Positions 10,845 to 22,700 of a stretch of DNA of 64,000 bases are shown in pieces. Below the pieces are notes generated by a model. That model saw only the letters and a list, made by a program, of their open reading frames with translations. It was not told the DNA's origin and did no database searches. This stretch comes from Arctopsyche grandis (Eukaryota; Arthropoda; Insecta; Trichoptera; Hydropsychidae), in contig NC_135355.1 of assembly GCF_051622035.1 (NCBI RefSeq), positions 9,858,501-9,922,500 on the forward strand, given 5' to 3'. Each line of letters starts with the position of its first letter. Position 1 is the stretch's first letter. Both the position numbers and the translations under genes were made by a program.

Positions 10845-11135
10845 AACTAACCACGTGGACAAGTGGTTAGAATATATACTTTCGAACATAGTGGTCACGG
10901 GTTCGAGTCCCACTGATTGCTACTGGCCAGACCATGGTTTGTAACTTCAGGTCGATCGTTTCCTATAAGAGTTTGCCAATTTATCTTATTTTTATTGAAA
11001 CAGTTTTCAGCATCTCGAATTTCACTGATTCGTATAAAAATGCTGCAAATTTGTCGATAAATGTCTCGCAAATTTCAAGTTTTTCAACATCTCGAAATTT
11101 GACGATTCATATAAAAAATGTTCCGAAAATGTAAG
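10845..11135 (+). repeat. tRNA-derived SINE (copy 4)
   Basis: Head CCACGTGGACAAGTGGTTAG with B box GGGTTCGAGTCCC, then GGCCAGACCATGG, GGTCGATCGTTTCCTATAAG and GTTTGCCAATTT. The remainder contains repeated CATCTCGAATTTCA / CATCTCGAAATTTGA phrases. Confidence 0.7.
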
Positions 11136-12479
11136 TTTATCAAAAATTTATCAATATATATATTATTTAAATGAATTTGCTTACCAGGCCACTAATAAAC
11201 AAAGTAACGTTTAGTTTGACAGACAAAAAAGGTGGTTATAGACACAAACGTTATTTATGGGAAATATAACGTTGCTAGAAAAAAAGTGTGATTTATTTAT
11301 TTTAAAATGAAAATAAATAACGTTGCAAGTTAAACAAAATACTGTGTGATATAGTAAGTGTTAAGTGCAAATAAATAATTCCGGTGATAATTTTTTCATG
11401 TGCAATATATTTTTTTTGAATGTTGGAACAATTTATTTAATATTAAATACATTTAATTAAAGTTAAATAATTTGTTTTTCGTGCGATATATTAGATATGA
11501 TTGTAAAGTATTATTATGAAAGTGAAAATGGTCAAAATTAAAGTTCAATTCACAAGCACCCATTTTTTTTTTAACTTCAAATATATTTATGTAACCTCAA
11601 AATCCAAGTGGTCAATAGATGTATGTACAATGTAAATATCCGGAAATGTAAATATGTACAATGAAATCCGGACCCTGGTGTAAAATCGCTATTTTTTTTT
11701 ATTACACATACTGCGTAAGACAATTCTATTTATGTTTTCAATTATTTTTTTTCAAGTTTTTATTTTATCCCTAGTATATTAATTTTTTGTTAGTTTTTGG
11801 CATACAAACTAATAAATTTTATAAAATATTACATTTTATAATATATAAATTGGCCAACAATTATAATGTTTACCTTTACCTAAACTTAAACAACAATATA
11901 AATGTGAAATTGAAATTCAATTATATCGTAATAATGCTTAATTTATTTTAGTTTATATTACGAAGTTGGACCAGTTGAAATTGTAGCCCTTTTAACAAAC
12001 CTCCTTTACGTTTCACTTACTATTATTATTAACTTTTGTGCATTATATAAATTAACATACAAAAAAAACCTTTTTATAAACGGTACTAAGGTGATCGATC
12101 ACCATATTCTTTTTTTATTATTAAAAGAACTTAATAAACTATTGTGATGTTACCCATTAGGGGTTGTAGTCTTCGTCGATCTTCCACGCTTCGAATATAA
12201 TTATAAAATGTAAAATGAAAAACCTTCAGTAAAAGAACATTCGGTTTATTGTTACCTAATCAGTTGTTTGGGGATAATAAATTTAAAATGCAGTCATATT
12301 TATAGTGCAGTTACATACATAGCTGTGAACCTGCGGGGATAGTGAAAATAGAAGAAATATTTCTCAGATCGCTTGAGTAGAAATTAAAATATTTATAAAC
12401 TTTTTTGGGTAACGTTGACAGCAATTTTTTTTTTTTTTTGTAAAAGTGGATACATTTTTGAAATGTGGATAAGAAATTT
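11136..12479. other. AT-rich interval without recognisable gene
   Basis: Long A/T runs, no conserved frame. Nothing further can be supported. Confidence 0.45.
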
Positions 12480-12668
12480 GGATAAAATAATACCCGAGAT
12501 AATATAAATAGGTGAAAGGAAGGCCGCAAGGAAGATGATTATATGAATTTAGAAAAAAATGGGGTAAGATGGAGGAGAGCTGCGCAAAATAGAGACGTAT
12601 GGAAGCGTATTGGGGAGGCCTTCATCCAGCAGTGGATTGTGAACCGCTGTAACTGATGATGATGATAT
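12480..12668 (+). pseudogene. RTE-type LINE 3' end (decayed)
   Basis: Frames read ...VRWRRAAQNRDVWKRI then GEAFIQQW, followed by the tail (TGATGA)n. This matches the C-terminus and 3' end common in insect 'endonuclease-reverse transcriptase' (RTE-like) elements. Other copies of this tail occur at 22290, 32675 (inverted) and 41190. Confidence 0.6.
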
Positions 12669-13440
12669 CGGTATATCATCATTGGTATGTAATGTAGTCT
12701 GTAATGTGAATTTTCAAAACGGACTTACCAGAAAAAACTGGATTGTCAGCTAAAAAATAATAGATTCGTGATTTTAAAGTAATATTATTATTGATTTTTG
12801 GTTATTTTTATTGATTTTTCCTATTATTTTTCCTACTTAACTCATTTTTGATTTGTTATTATAACTAGAGATTGGTGGTCAAGTTGCCGCCATAAAATAA
12901 CAATAGGGTAAAGGCTTATATATAAACAATCCCTTCCCTGTCGCCTTATATAATATTGACGATATATATTTCAGAGACCGTGTCGGGAACAAATTTAAAT
13001 AAATAAATTGTTTCTTACGAGACTTACTTGTAGAATTATCGAAGTTCTACTTTATATGGTTTTTAATTAAGATCTTACAAAATCATATTTTTTTTATTTA
13101 TTTACTATATGTATTTGAAACACCAACAGTTTTTGGAATAAAATAGGTACTATTTTAAAATACTATGTAAAATAGGTATTAATTTCATTTATTCTTGACT
13201 TACGAACGTATTGTGGACAATGCCCCCAAGATTCGTTTATCATTATTTTCAATGTATGATAAACCGCCGCTGGATGGCAGCCCTGATCACTTAAACTATA
13301 TCAAATGAAATAAAGTCATCAATTCGTTACAAAAGTATTAAAGCATCACGCAGAATATTTGAAATAAGACGATGGAATTAAAAGAAATGCGGCTGGCAAT
13401 CAGAAAAGAATGTAGTAAATATATGGCGAGAATGGCCGTG
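12669..13440. other. Intergenic sequence upstream of the CDK inhibitor
   Basis: AT-rich. A short foldback-family fragment (AGAGATTGGTGGTCAAGTTG...AATAACAATAGG) lies at 12865-12915. No gene. Confidence 0.4.
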
Positions 13441-13444
13441 AATC

Positions 13445-13760
13445 TTAGTGCTAGGAGTGTGTTACCGAGCGAGCTTCGCATCCACCCCGCGAGTGGAGTG
13501 GCGTTGCGAGCGCGCAACACCGTAACGTCGTCGCAACACCAACACCAACACCAACACTAATACCAACCCCGCGCCGTCATTCGTTCGTCGGTTTAGTTAG
13601 AGGACGGGTGTGTCGCGTGTCGGACGTGTGTCGGTGACGGTCGCGCAAGTTCGTCGCTACGCTTGTTTCTCGCTAAACCCACGTCACGTCGCGTCACGTC
13701 AGTGACCGAGTGTCGAGCGGTAATCGGCGACCGACGATCGGTCGTCACCATCATATCATC
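13445..13760 (+). promoter_or_regulatory. GC/CpG-rich 5' region of the CDK inhibitor gene
   Basis: Composition switches sharply from AT-rich to GC- and CpG-rich, with (CAACAC)n at 13535-13555 and many CG dinucleotides. An initiator-like TCATTC lies at 13577-13582. This is the likely core promoter and 5' UTR of the CIP/KIP gene. The exact start site cannot be set from sequence. Confidence 0.45.
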
Positions 13761-16700
13761 ATGTGCACCATCTCCATGTCGGCTTCGCTCTCGGAGCTGC
13801 GGCTGCTGCGGGCCAAACTGTCCCAAAGCAATCCCGCGAGTGCGAGTGCGAGTGCGAGTGCGAGTGCCAGTGCCAGTGCGAATGCCAGTGCGAACTTGAA
13901 CGCAGCTCTCAGTCGAGTTCGTCGCAATCTGTTCGGAAGCTGTCCGGCCGAGGCGGCCGCCCACGCCCACAAGGAGCTCCAGCTCCGACAAGAGGCAGAC
14001 TCGAAGAGATATAATTATGACTTTAGGCGAGACCGAGTGCTGCCGCCGCACCCCTCGGCGAGGTACGCCTGGTGGTGCTCCGCCCTGGCGCCCCGGCCCC
14101 CCCTCTTCGCGGCCCCCCTGGCCCCCCTAGCCCCCTTGGTCCCCTTGGTCCCCTTGGCCCCCCTGGCCCCCTCGGCCCCCTTCGCCAAACCGGACCAGCT
14201 CGTGGAAGTCGACCGACCTTCTGCAACATCACCGGGACGGCCATGCACTCAGAAGCTAATTACCGGTATGTTCCAATTCCAATTCATATGTTCTTTCAAA
14301 AATTAAACTTTCATTTGTTTCGTATTTATTGTTTATTCAAATTCAAATTAATTTATGTTAAAATGCATTCTGATTCACGCTCGTGTGTTTTGTTTGTTGA
14401 CCGTTCGCTTTGTGTATGTACACAGTCGGGGTAAAATGCGCAACGTGCAATTTGCCGATTTGTTTTGATTAATAATAAAAAATCAAATCCGCCTCCATGT
14501 TAAAATCCAATTCGATTACCAGATTTGGGCAATAAGAATAGGGGATATGTTCGTTGGAATGATGATTTTAAATTGGAATGTTTATTTGTTTTAATGCACG
14601 TATACCACAGTGTCTTCACAGGTTACACCAATATGACACTGTGGCCAGGATAAGACACAATATTTAAAAATTCAAATTAATAATAAAATAATGGACCGGG
14701 CAGACGAAAAAAAATACCGAAATAATGTATAAGGGTGAAAAGAAAGATGAAGTTAAAAAAATGTGGGAATAAACGAGAGCGAACGAACAAAGATCATTAT
14801 CATATTCGAATTCAGTGGGTCAAACTTAGTAAAGATTGATTATTCATCTATCTTTACTAAGTTTGCTCCGCTCTGGTATTTTTTTTTTGTTGTTGCTCTA
14901 ATCAAAGTTAGAGTATCGTTATATGTACTCGTATTTTTTATTATTTTTAAATGCTTTTTATTATTATGAAATTATGTTCACAATGCATCTTATATATATT
15001 TTAATAGCTACTGATCTACTGATCATTTTCTATTTTACAATTTTATTTTATTTGGATATAAATCATAGTATTATATTATTCTAATGTTAATGTACAGCAT
15101 AATAGGAAAAAGAGCTCAAAAACCTATTTACAATTCTTATAAATGCTCATAATACATCTAATACATAATATTAATTAAAGACTCTCTAAAGTCGATGACC
15201 TAAAGTAGATTGTGTTTAGGTAATCTGTGTTTATACCTGAAGGGCATAGACATTTTGCTGTAATCACCGAGACTCTTCACAAGTGTGTTAGTATGGTTAT
15301 TAGTAGAGGTAGGATAGTCACAGTGCTATCCATTGTTGTAAATCCTTTGTAAAAAAGGTTCGGCAAACCTTTAACAATGCATTTACAACCTTTGAACAAT
15401 ACGCGGCACCTTCTGGGTCCGGTGACTAGTTATTAGTGATTCTGTCATAGAATCTACTGGTTAGTTTGTTAGTAATGTATGTAACAAACGGAATATTATA
15501 TATGGCATGCAGTTTTTTCAAGTTAGTATATATGGGTGTATTATAAATTATTTTTAGGGATTTATTTTGTATTACTTGGAGCTTGGAAAGGTTAGTATTC
15601 GAGGCGTTATTCCATACTGGTAAAGCATATGTTAATAATGGTAATATGAGCGCGCGATATAATTTTATTTTATTTTGAGTTGATGAAGAACTATGGTGAT
15701 TCAATATTGGATATATTGAGGATATACCCCGCATCGCCTTGCATTTCGCTGCCTCAATGTGAGGTGCCCTTCTCATTCTTTTATCGAACGTTACTCCTAA
15801 ATATTTTATTACTGACCGCCATTTCAGACTTTCTCCAGAGGGGATTTTCAGATCCGAACTTGGCTTATGCTTTCTAACACTAAAGAATATGGCGTCTGTT
15901 TTGATTTGATTAATTTGAATTTTACACCTAGTGATGTGTTCAGTCATTGTTTTTTTGCAAATTTAAGATTTTTAAAAATAGCGTCTGCAGGTACTCGTAT
16001 TTTAAAATCGTTATTCTCATGTAAGTTGAAAATATGACGGTTTATGAAAACCTTTTTAAAAATCTAAGAATTTATAATTTAAAAAAATTTCTTTTTTATT
16101 ATAGTAATTTGTTCGTTATTTAGGGTGTTATTTATTTCAAGGCGTGATTTCCTGCATTCTAATGAAATTCTGATTGTGTTTTGTACATAATATTTTTTAT
16201 TTGATACTTTTCCTTTCAAAAACCATACATCTTTTCCATTTTTATATATATTATTATCTTTAAAGATATATTCGATTAGTTAAAAGCTATATTTTCGATT
16301 TGGTGTTGTGAAAAAGATTATCATGTTCGGTAGCCTTCACATCTTTATGGCATATTCAGTGGTGTAGTGCTAAATAAAAAAGAACCAGGTCGGTGTTTAA
16401 TTTTTACGACCCCCCCCCCCCCCCCGCCTTTTTCCTTACTAAAAAAAGTTGTATCCTAATATTGATTGTTAAAATATTTGTAAAAAAATCAAATAATAAT
16501 TAACAAATATTCTTCTCTTGTTGAAATCATGATGTATTTTTTTATATTTAATAAAAACTTCCATAATGCATCCTTTTTAACATCTTCGGGTTTACAAAAC
16601 CCGCGTTTGTGTGTCAACAGCAACATTTGCTTTTAGCAATGCTAAGAACATGTACATACATGTAGGTATGTCAAAAAACTATCAAATTTTAACATGAATT

Positions 16701-19700
16701 TAGAGATGACTATTCATTTAAGCTGAGTTCCCTCATTTTATCTACCCTTAAGTGCGTATGGTCAATAGTTTAAAGAATGTTTTCTTTCAAAGTTTTGGGT
16801 GGTTTTAGATAAAAAGTCAATAAATTTCATTACACGTCTTTTAAGTTTTGAATGTGCTCAGATTACTATTCGATTGTGGTCATCGAGTGTTAGAACGAGA
16901 GTCTGCTCACAATATTTGGAATACAACATTTTATATGAAATTTTAGTCAAAATATTTTTTAATTGTACTCGAAAAACAATGTTTATATCAATTAAAGTGC
17001 CAGGGCGGCGACCTGGGTCAAAAATAAGTACCAGGGCGGTGACCTGGCCCGACTACACCACTGGGCATATTGTAAGTAAAATAAGCGAAACGCATGCAAG
17101 TACTCATATTATACTCAATAATTTATAGATCAGACTAATTTTTATGTCGTATCAAAATGACTCAATATGACAATTTAAGAATTCGCGCATATAAAAATTT
17201 CGAAAGAGCCTATAAAATATTTTGGTGACTTTTCTTCTGCTTGAAAGACATACTGACAATCATATAGAAATGAGATATTTAGTTTTGTCTTGTCAACCTC
17301 TCTCAGGGCAATGAGACGAAATTTCCCAAGAATTTCAAAATTCCAAAAACAACAAAATTACGGTTAACGTACATATGCGGTAGTGTGTTTTGTTTGTTGA
17401 CCGTGGGAACGTAATTTGAAAGAGAGCGTACGCTGTCGTCGTAAAATGTACGATGTACATTTCTGAAATATGTGTAATTAATTATATTTTCTATTATAAA
17501 TGTGAACATATGTTTTTTCTTGTTCTTTTGAAATAATTGTCGAATTTGTGTAACCCTAAAATAGTAAATTAATTTACTCGGTTGCTGAATCGATTCCTCG
17601 ATAGAGATAAAACGTATTTATTTTATACCACGTTAAAATTTAATGACAAGTATTCTTGTTGATATTTAAGGTACATACTTATTTGTTGATACTGCATAAA
17701 TTGAACGTGCTCTTAAATCTGCGCGTTTTAATTAGTTAATCATCTCATAAAATAATGTAATTATCAAAATTGGTGCACAAATTGCATTTGTCAATCGATT
17801 CAGAAATGTGCAAACTGTTTCCCGCGCTTTTTGTCGCTCTTGTTGTCTGACCGAATTCCACTTATTCACTCGGTGTGAACTAAATTAAGAGTAAATAACA
17901 AATATATATATATAAATATATATTCGTAGTAAAAAACGCCCGACGCCATAGTAAAAATGGAACCACGAGTGTTTTCGTTCGTCGCTGATCTCTCCGGCCA
18001 AGTTTTTGCGCGGGAATCACACATTTACATAAATACGCGGATATTTTTAAACTGTGGCTCGCACTCAGTCCTACTTGATTATTTACCCAGCGACGAATTT
18101 TAGAATTTATTGACTGTTGTGGATTCTTCCACGGGTGTGTTGATGTAATAGCAAGAGAAAAACTATTTCATCTAATTGTAATTTCCAACTTTGACCAAGA
18201 TGAGCTATGGGAGTAACCTACATCCAAACAATGAAACGATGTCCTTCAGAGTCACTGTTTGAAAGTCACCTGAACTATGTATGATTCAAGTTGTTTTTTT
18301 TATATACTTTTTCTACGTAACTCGTTTGACGTCATTCAAACAGCGGCGGGGTCTTGCTAGGATCAATTTATTAAATTATACACTAGTATGTCTTTTAATC
18401 ATTTTTGTTTTCTGTTTGCACATCCGGATTGAATCAACCGCTTTTTAATTCTGTTAATATTGTACGAATTCCATATATGTATTTGTAATTATAGTTATAT
18501 TAGATATGTGAAGTGGTGTGCAAAATAGATGTTTGGATAGTAATTGTTTACTATTCGTAAGTTCGTTTAATCTGTATTAAAGCATTAAATAAATTATATG
18601 AAAACTTTTTTTTATCGGGGTAGCTTTTTTGCCTCTGTCTGGGATTCGTTATTGAATAGAATCCCTTTTTTATTTTTAACATTTAATATATGCAAGGTCG
18701 TTCAACTCCAGGTTAGCATTATTATATTAATAAATCGAGAAGTTGAAGTATTGACGTCGAAACTGTATCTGCTTATTGGTACGAATGATTCAATCATCAA
18801 TTGTGCATATTTGATGCAAATCTGCAGACTTACAACACTTATGCAGCGAAATTACCGATGTTTTACCTCGAGTGGTAGGGCGGATTGGGCCACTAGGAAG
18901 CTGAGAATTTCCGGTTTTATCGCTTTTTTTCCGTCATTTCGCAAAATAGTCGGTCGTTCAGCTAAGGGGATAAACTCAACAATGGTGTCCATGTCGTAGG
19001 GGTGTCGTGCACTTGGCGCATCTGCTCTTTATACAAACATTGAACATTTCACCTGCAACGGAAGGCAATCCCGCGACTTATGAGACCTCGGTACACCTGT
19101 TTGCGACAATACCGCTCATTTTCAACCGAAAAACCCGTTTTTATTTTTGTACAATATGTACATGTACATCGATTTCCCATCCTGCAAGTGGACTCATCCA
19201 GTCTCATAGATTCGATAGGTCGGAGCTTTCTAATCATAGGTAACCCGAGTGAGGAATAAAAAATCACGAGAATGAAAACTCAAAATTTATTTAAGTTTTT
19301 ATGGAAATAGTAGATAAGATACAATTTTATTTTGGTGTGAACTAACGCTCCTCGCTAAAGTTCAGTTTATTTGGGTAAGTTTTGACCAAGGATTGCCATT
19401 TACCGTCAAATTTCGTTAACCGGTAGACGGTAATCGATTTTTCTCACTACCGGTATTTAGCGGTAAATTTAAAAAAATCGTGGATTAAATTAAATAACTA
19501 CGTATGTAGTTATTGAAATAGGTGAATTTTTGTCAAGATAAATCGATTGGTTGAGAGGCACAGGACATTGTTTAAAATCTATGAAATTTTTTATCCAACG
19601 TTCTCTCAATACGACGAAAGATTTCCACTAGGTCCATCGATGAAAATACAAAATTGGCGGTTTTCGCTCCGGCCTAATATGTATCAGTGTCTGTTCGAAA

Positions 19701-22700
19701 ATAATCAAATATCTATATGTACATAGATGGAAATAATTGTACAAAAAAAAATCCGATGCCCTTTTCCAAAGAAACAGTCGTTTCTAATTGACAGGGCCGT
19801 AGACGGCACGGCTTAAGACACGAATATTGTTTTGGTTGCGCTGCGCGGCAAGTAGCGGATCGGTTACGTAACGCGCATCGGCCATGTTTTGCGCGCCATT
19901 GCGAGTCGTGCGCGTGCGCATGCGCAAACACCGCTACTCGCTACTCCACTCGCGCTACTGGAATACGCATCGTTCACCCACACACGCGCGCGCCCACGCT
20001 CTCGTATCGGTAACCACACCACACCACACGATGTGTGCATGCGTATTGCGTACGTACGTATACTTTTCGTTTCATTCAATCAGTATGCGTATGGTGTACG
20101 TATTCGAGTCGTACTCGTTCGTATGTTGTGTGTTTGTGTGGGAAGGGCCGCTAATCGCGCCGCGCGTTGTCGCCGTCTCGCTCTCGCGGCCGTCTGATGC
20201 GGGAGTGCGAGCGAGACGGTGGCCGTCGACCGTTGGACCGTTCGTTTTTGAATCGGCGTCGCGCGTTCCCCTAGCGGCGACTTTCATTAACAATTGCACT
20301 CGACCGCGCCAAATTCAAGTAAACGTCATGCGCGAACTCTCTGTTTACACTGTTTGTTATGCGTATATCTATTACATGTGTTTTTCATTGAAATTATTGT
20401 ATTTAATTTTAGTGTATAACATTATTTTAAACAGCGATCTGGACCAACCGCTTTTTACTTACCACTTCTTAGCTTGCAAACGATTTGGTCGTATGACGAA
20501 GTTTGGGTTCTTATCCGAACGTTTTCAAACTTTGCAATTTTGCTCGGTTTGGTCACATTTGCCATGGTGAAAAATAATCGTAATAGACACGTTTGAAAAT
20601 ACTGCATCTTCCTTCACGGTGACGTCTGTCTTCCACACTCTCCCATTTGTCCACACTGTTCTGATCGGTTTTTCCCGTTTCGCCCCCCTCGCTATGGCAG
20701 ATTGAGCACTTTGCCATACCCATGATCAAAGTTTACGGAGAGAATTGGTGATTTCTTAATTAGGTTTTTTATATATTGTCTTAATTTGATAAACAAAATA
20801 TAGAAGAGGCTAGTTTTTGAAAAACAGTTTTTTATTTGAGCTGTACTCCGAATAGTTTTTATAGGAATCATATTATTTATTTAATTTATTAATTTTATTT
20901 ATAGACAATTTACTTATTATTAAAATATTTAATATATGTATGTATATCATGAAAATACATACATATATAGATATAACTATATTACACGGTGTGCACATGG
21001 TTATCCCAAACTACCATAGTAACAAGAAAATAATCAAGAATATAATTTGATCCGGTGGCCATCACTGCAACGAAAATGACTTGATCGAAAGTCGAAAAAC
21101 CAAGAATTTCCGCGATTTTTATAACAATATGTGAAATAGTCCGTTTACCATGCATACATATGAAGATCGGGTAGTATTCCATACCGTACCGTTTACCATG
21201 CATACATTATTTTCGATCTTTCGGCTTTCGTCTTTGGATGCAGTGACACAGACCCAATTTGATCACGATGGAAAAATAAAAAAAGAAAGAAAGCGCACAC
21301 ATTCATTTATACAAAAAAACGATAAGTGAAAAAAACTATATAAAATAATATAACCAAACTACATGATGTGCCACATGTCAAACGATTCCAGGATAATAAA
21401 CCATCAAATATTGAATTAATCATAAATTGAAAAACAAATAAAAAAAAAAGCATACATACATTTGATTTTTAAATTTTGAACGAAATTCTAATACATAAAA
21501 ACAAAATATCGGAACATTGGAGCACTACAAATTTTCGCGCTCCTGCTCCGTGCAAAAACTCGTTGCTTCACTACTCCGCGCTCCTGCTCCACGCTCTGCT
21601 CCAGATCTCCGATTAAAAAAAAAGAAACAATGGCACTTTTTATTTGAAAGGTTTAAATTTGAGAATCCAAGGTTTGATTTTTTTAGGGGCGTTATTCGTT
21701 TTCTTTTGTTTTTGTATATTTTGTTTACATATATTAATTCACCTATACAGATTTGGAGAAAATTAAAGTTGTAAAACATACATATATCGCATGTTGCACA
21801 AAACTGCCTAAAATAAAACGTGACATTTATTAGAAACTGTGGTTTTACCGGGCTTTGCTCGGTATTTGTAATATAAACCGCTTAAACAGGGCTAATCTAA
21901 TACATACGAATAGTTTTATTGTATTTGAATATTCATTTGGTTTTTTTTGTTAAATTTAACGTCAAGGATTCAAACCATTCACGGAGCAAAACTTACATAT
22001 GTACATACCTATACAAAGTATCTTTCGAAATTACATATTAGATTATGAAATTGGTTCCAGAACATAGATAAAAACGTCGTCAAAAAAGTATTTTCGTCCA
22101 AAAAAGTATTTTCGACCCAAAAAAGTCTTTTCACTGTTCGTATACTTAGTAGTATGTATTACATTTGATCGTCGATTACAAAAATGACATTTTGCCAATA
22201 ATAACTGATGACTAGATGTTCTATTTAATTATTTTGCCAATAATAACTGATGACCAGAGAAACAATTTTTTTGGGTAAAAGCAACTTGGCCGTCGATCTG
22301 TGGTGATGTCGTATGACTGTGAAACTTGGACATTGAACGCGAAGATCTTACACAAAAGTCCTATGCACTAAAATAAGTATGGACGCTCTATGCTCGGCGT
22401 AACGAGGAGAGAGGGAGGGACCAGAATACTTGGGTAAGGATTATGACGAGGGTAGCGGATATAGTGGAGAGAGTAAATGGATTGAAATAGCAATGGACGG
22501 ATCATGTAGCTAGAAGAATGAACAAAAATATGCTGTAATGGCACCCGAGAGAATGTAAAAGAGTGAAGCGAAGGCCAAAAGGAAGGTGGGTTGACGAAAT
22601 TATATAAAATTGTGTGGGCTTATATGAGAGTTGTAAATGAAGCCGATATGTACTATGTTCACAATACAATTTCTAAACTGACTAGCCAGAGAAATTTTAT

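Noticed and set aside
13593..14248. Several long open frames antisense to or overlapping CDK-inhibitor exon 1, including a collagen-like Gly-Pro-Arg frame
   Set aside because: GC-rich sequence has few stop codons. Only the plus-strand frame from 13761 has family motifs and joins to a matching second exon.
18598..18999. 133-codon frame in the CDK-inhibitor intron
   Set aside because: No recognisable domain; T-rich start gives hydrophobic residues by composition.
19864..20570. Open frames up to 228 codons in the CpG-rich island
   Set aside because: No domain, overlapping frames on both strands, Arg/His/Cys-rich composition from CG repeats. Explained by base composition.
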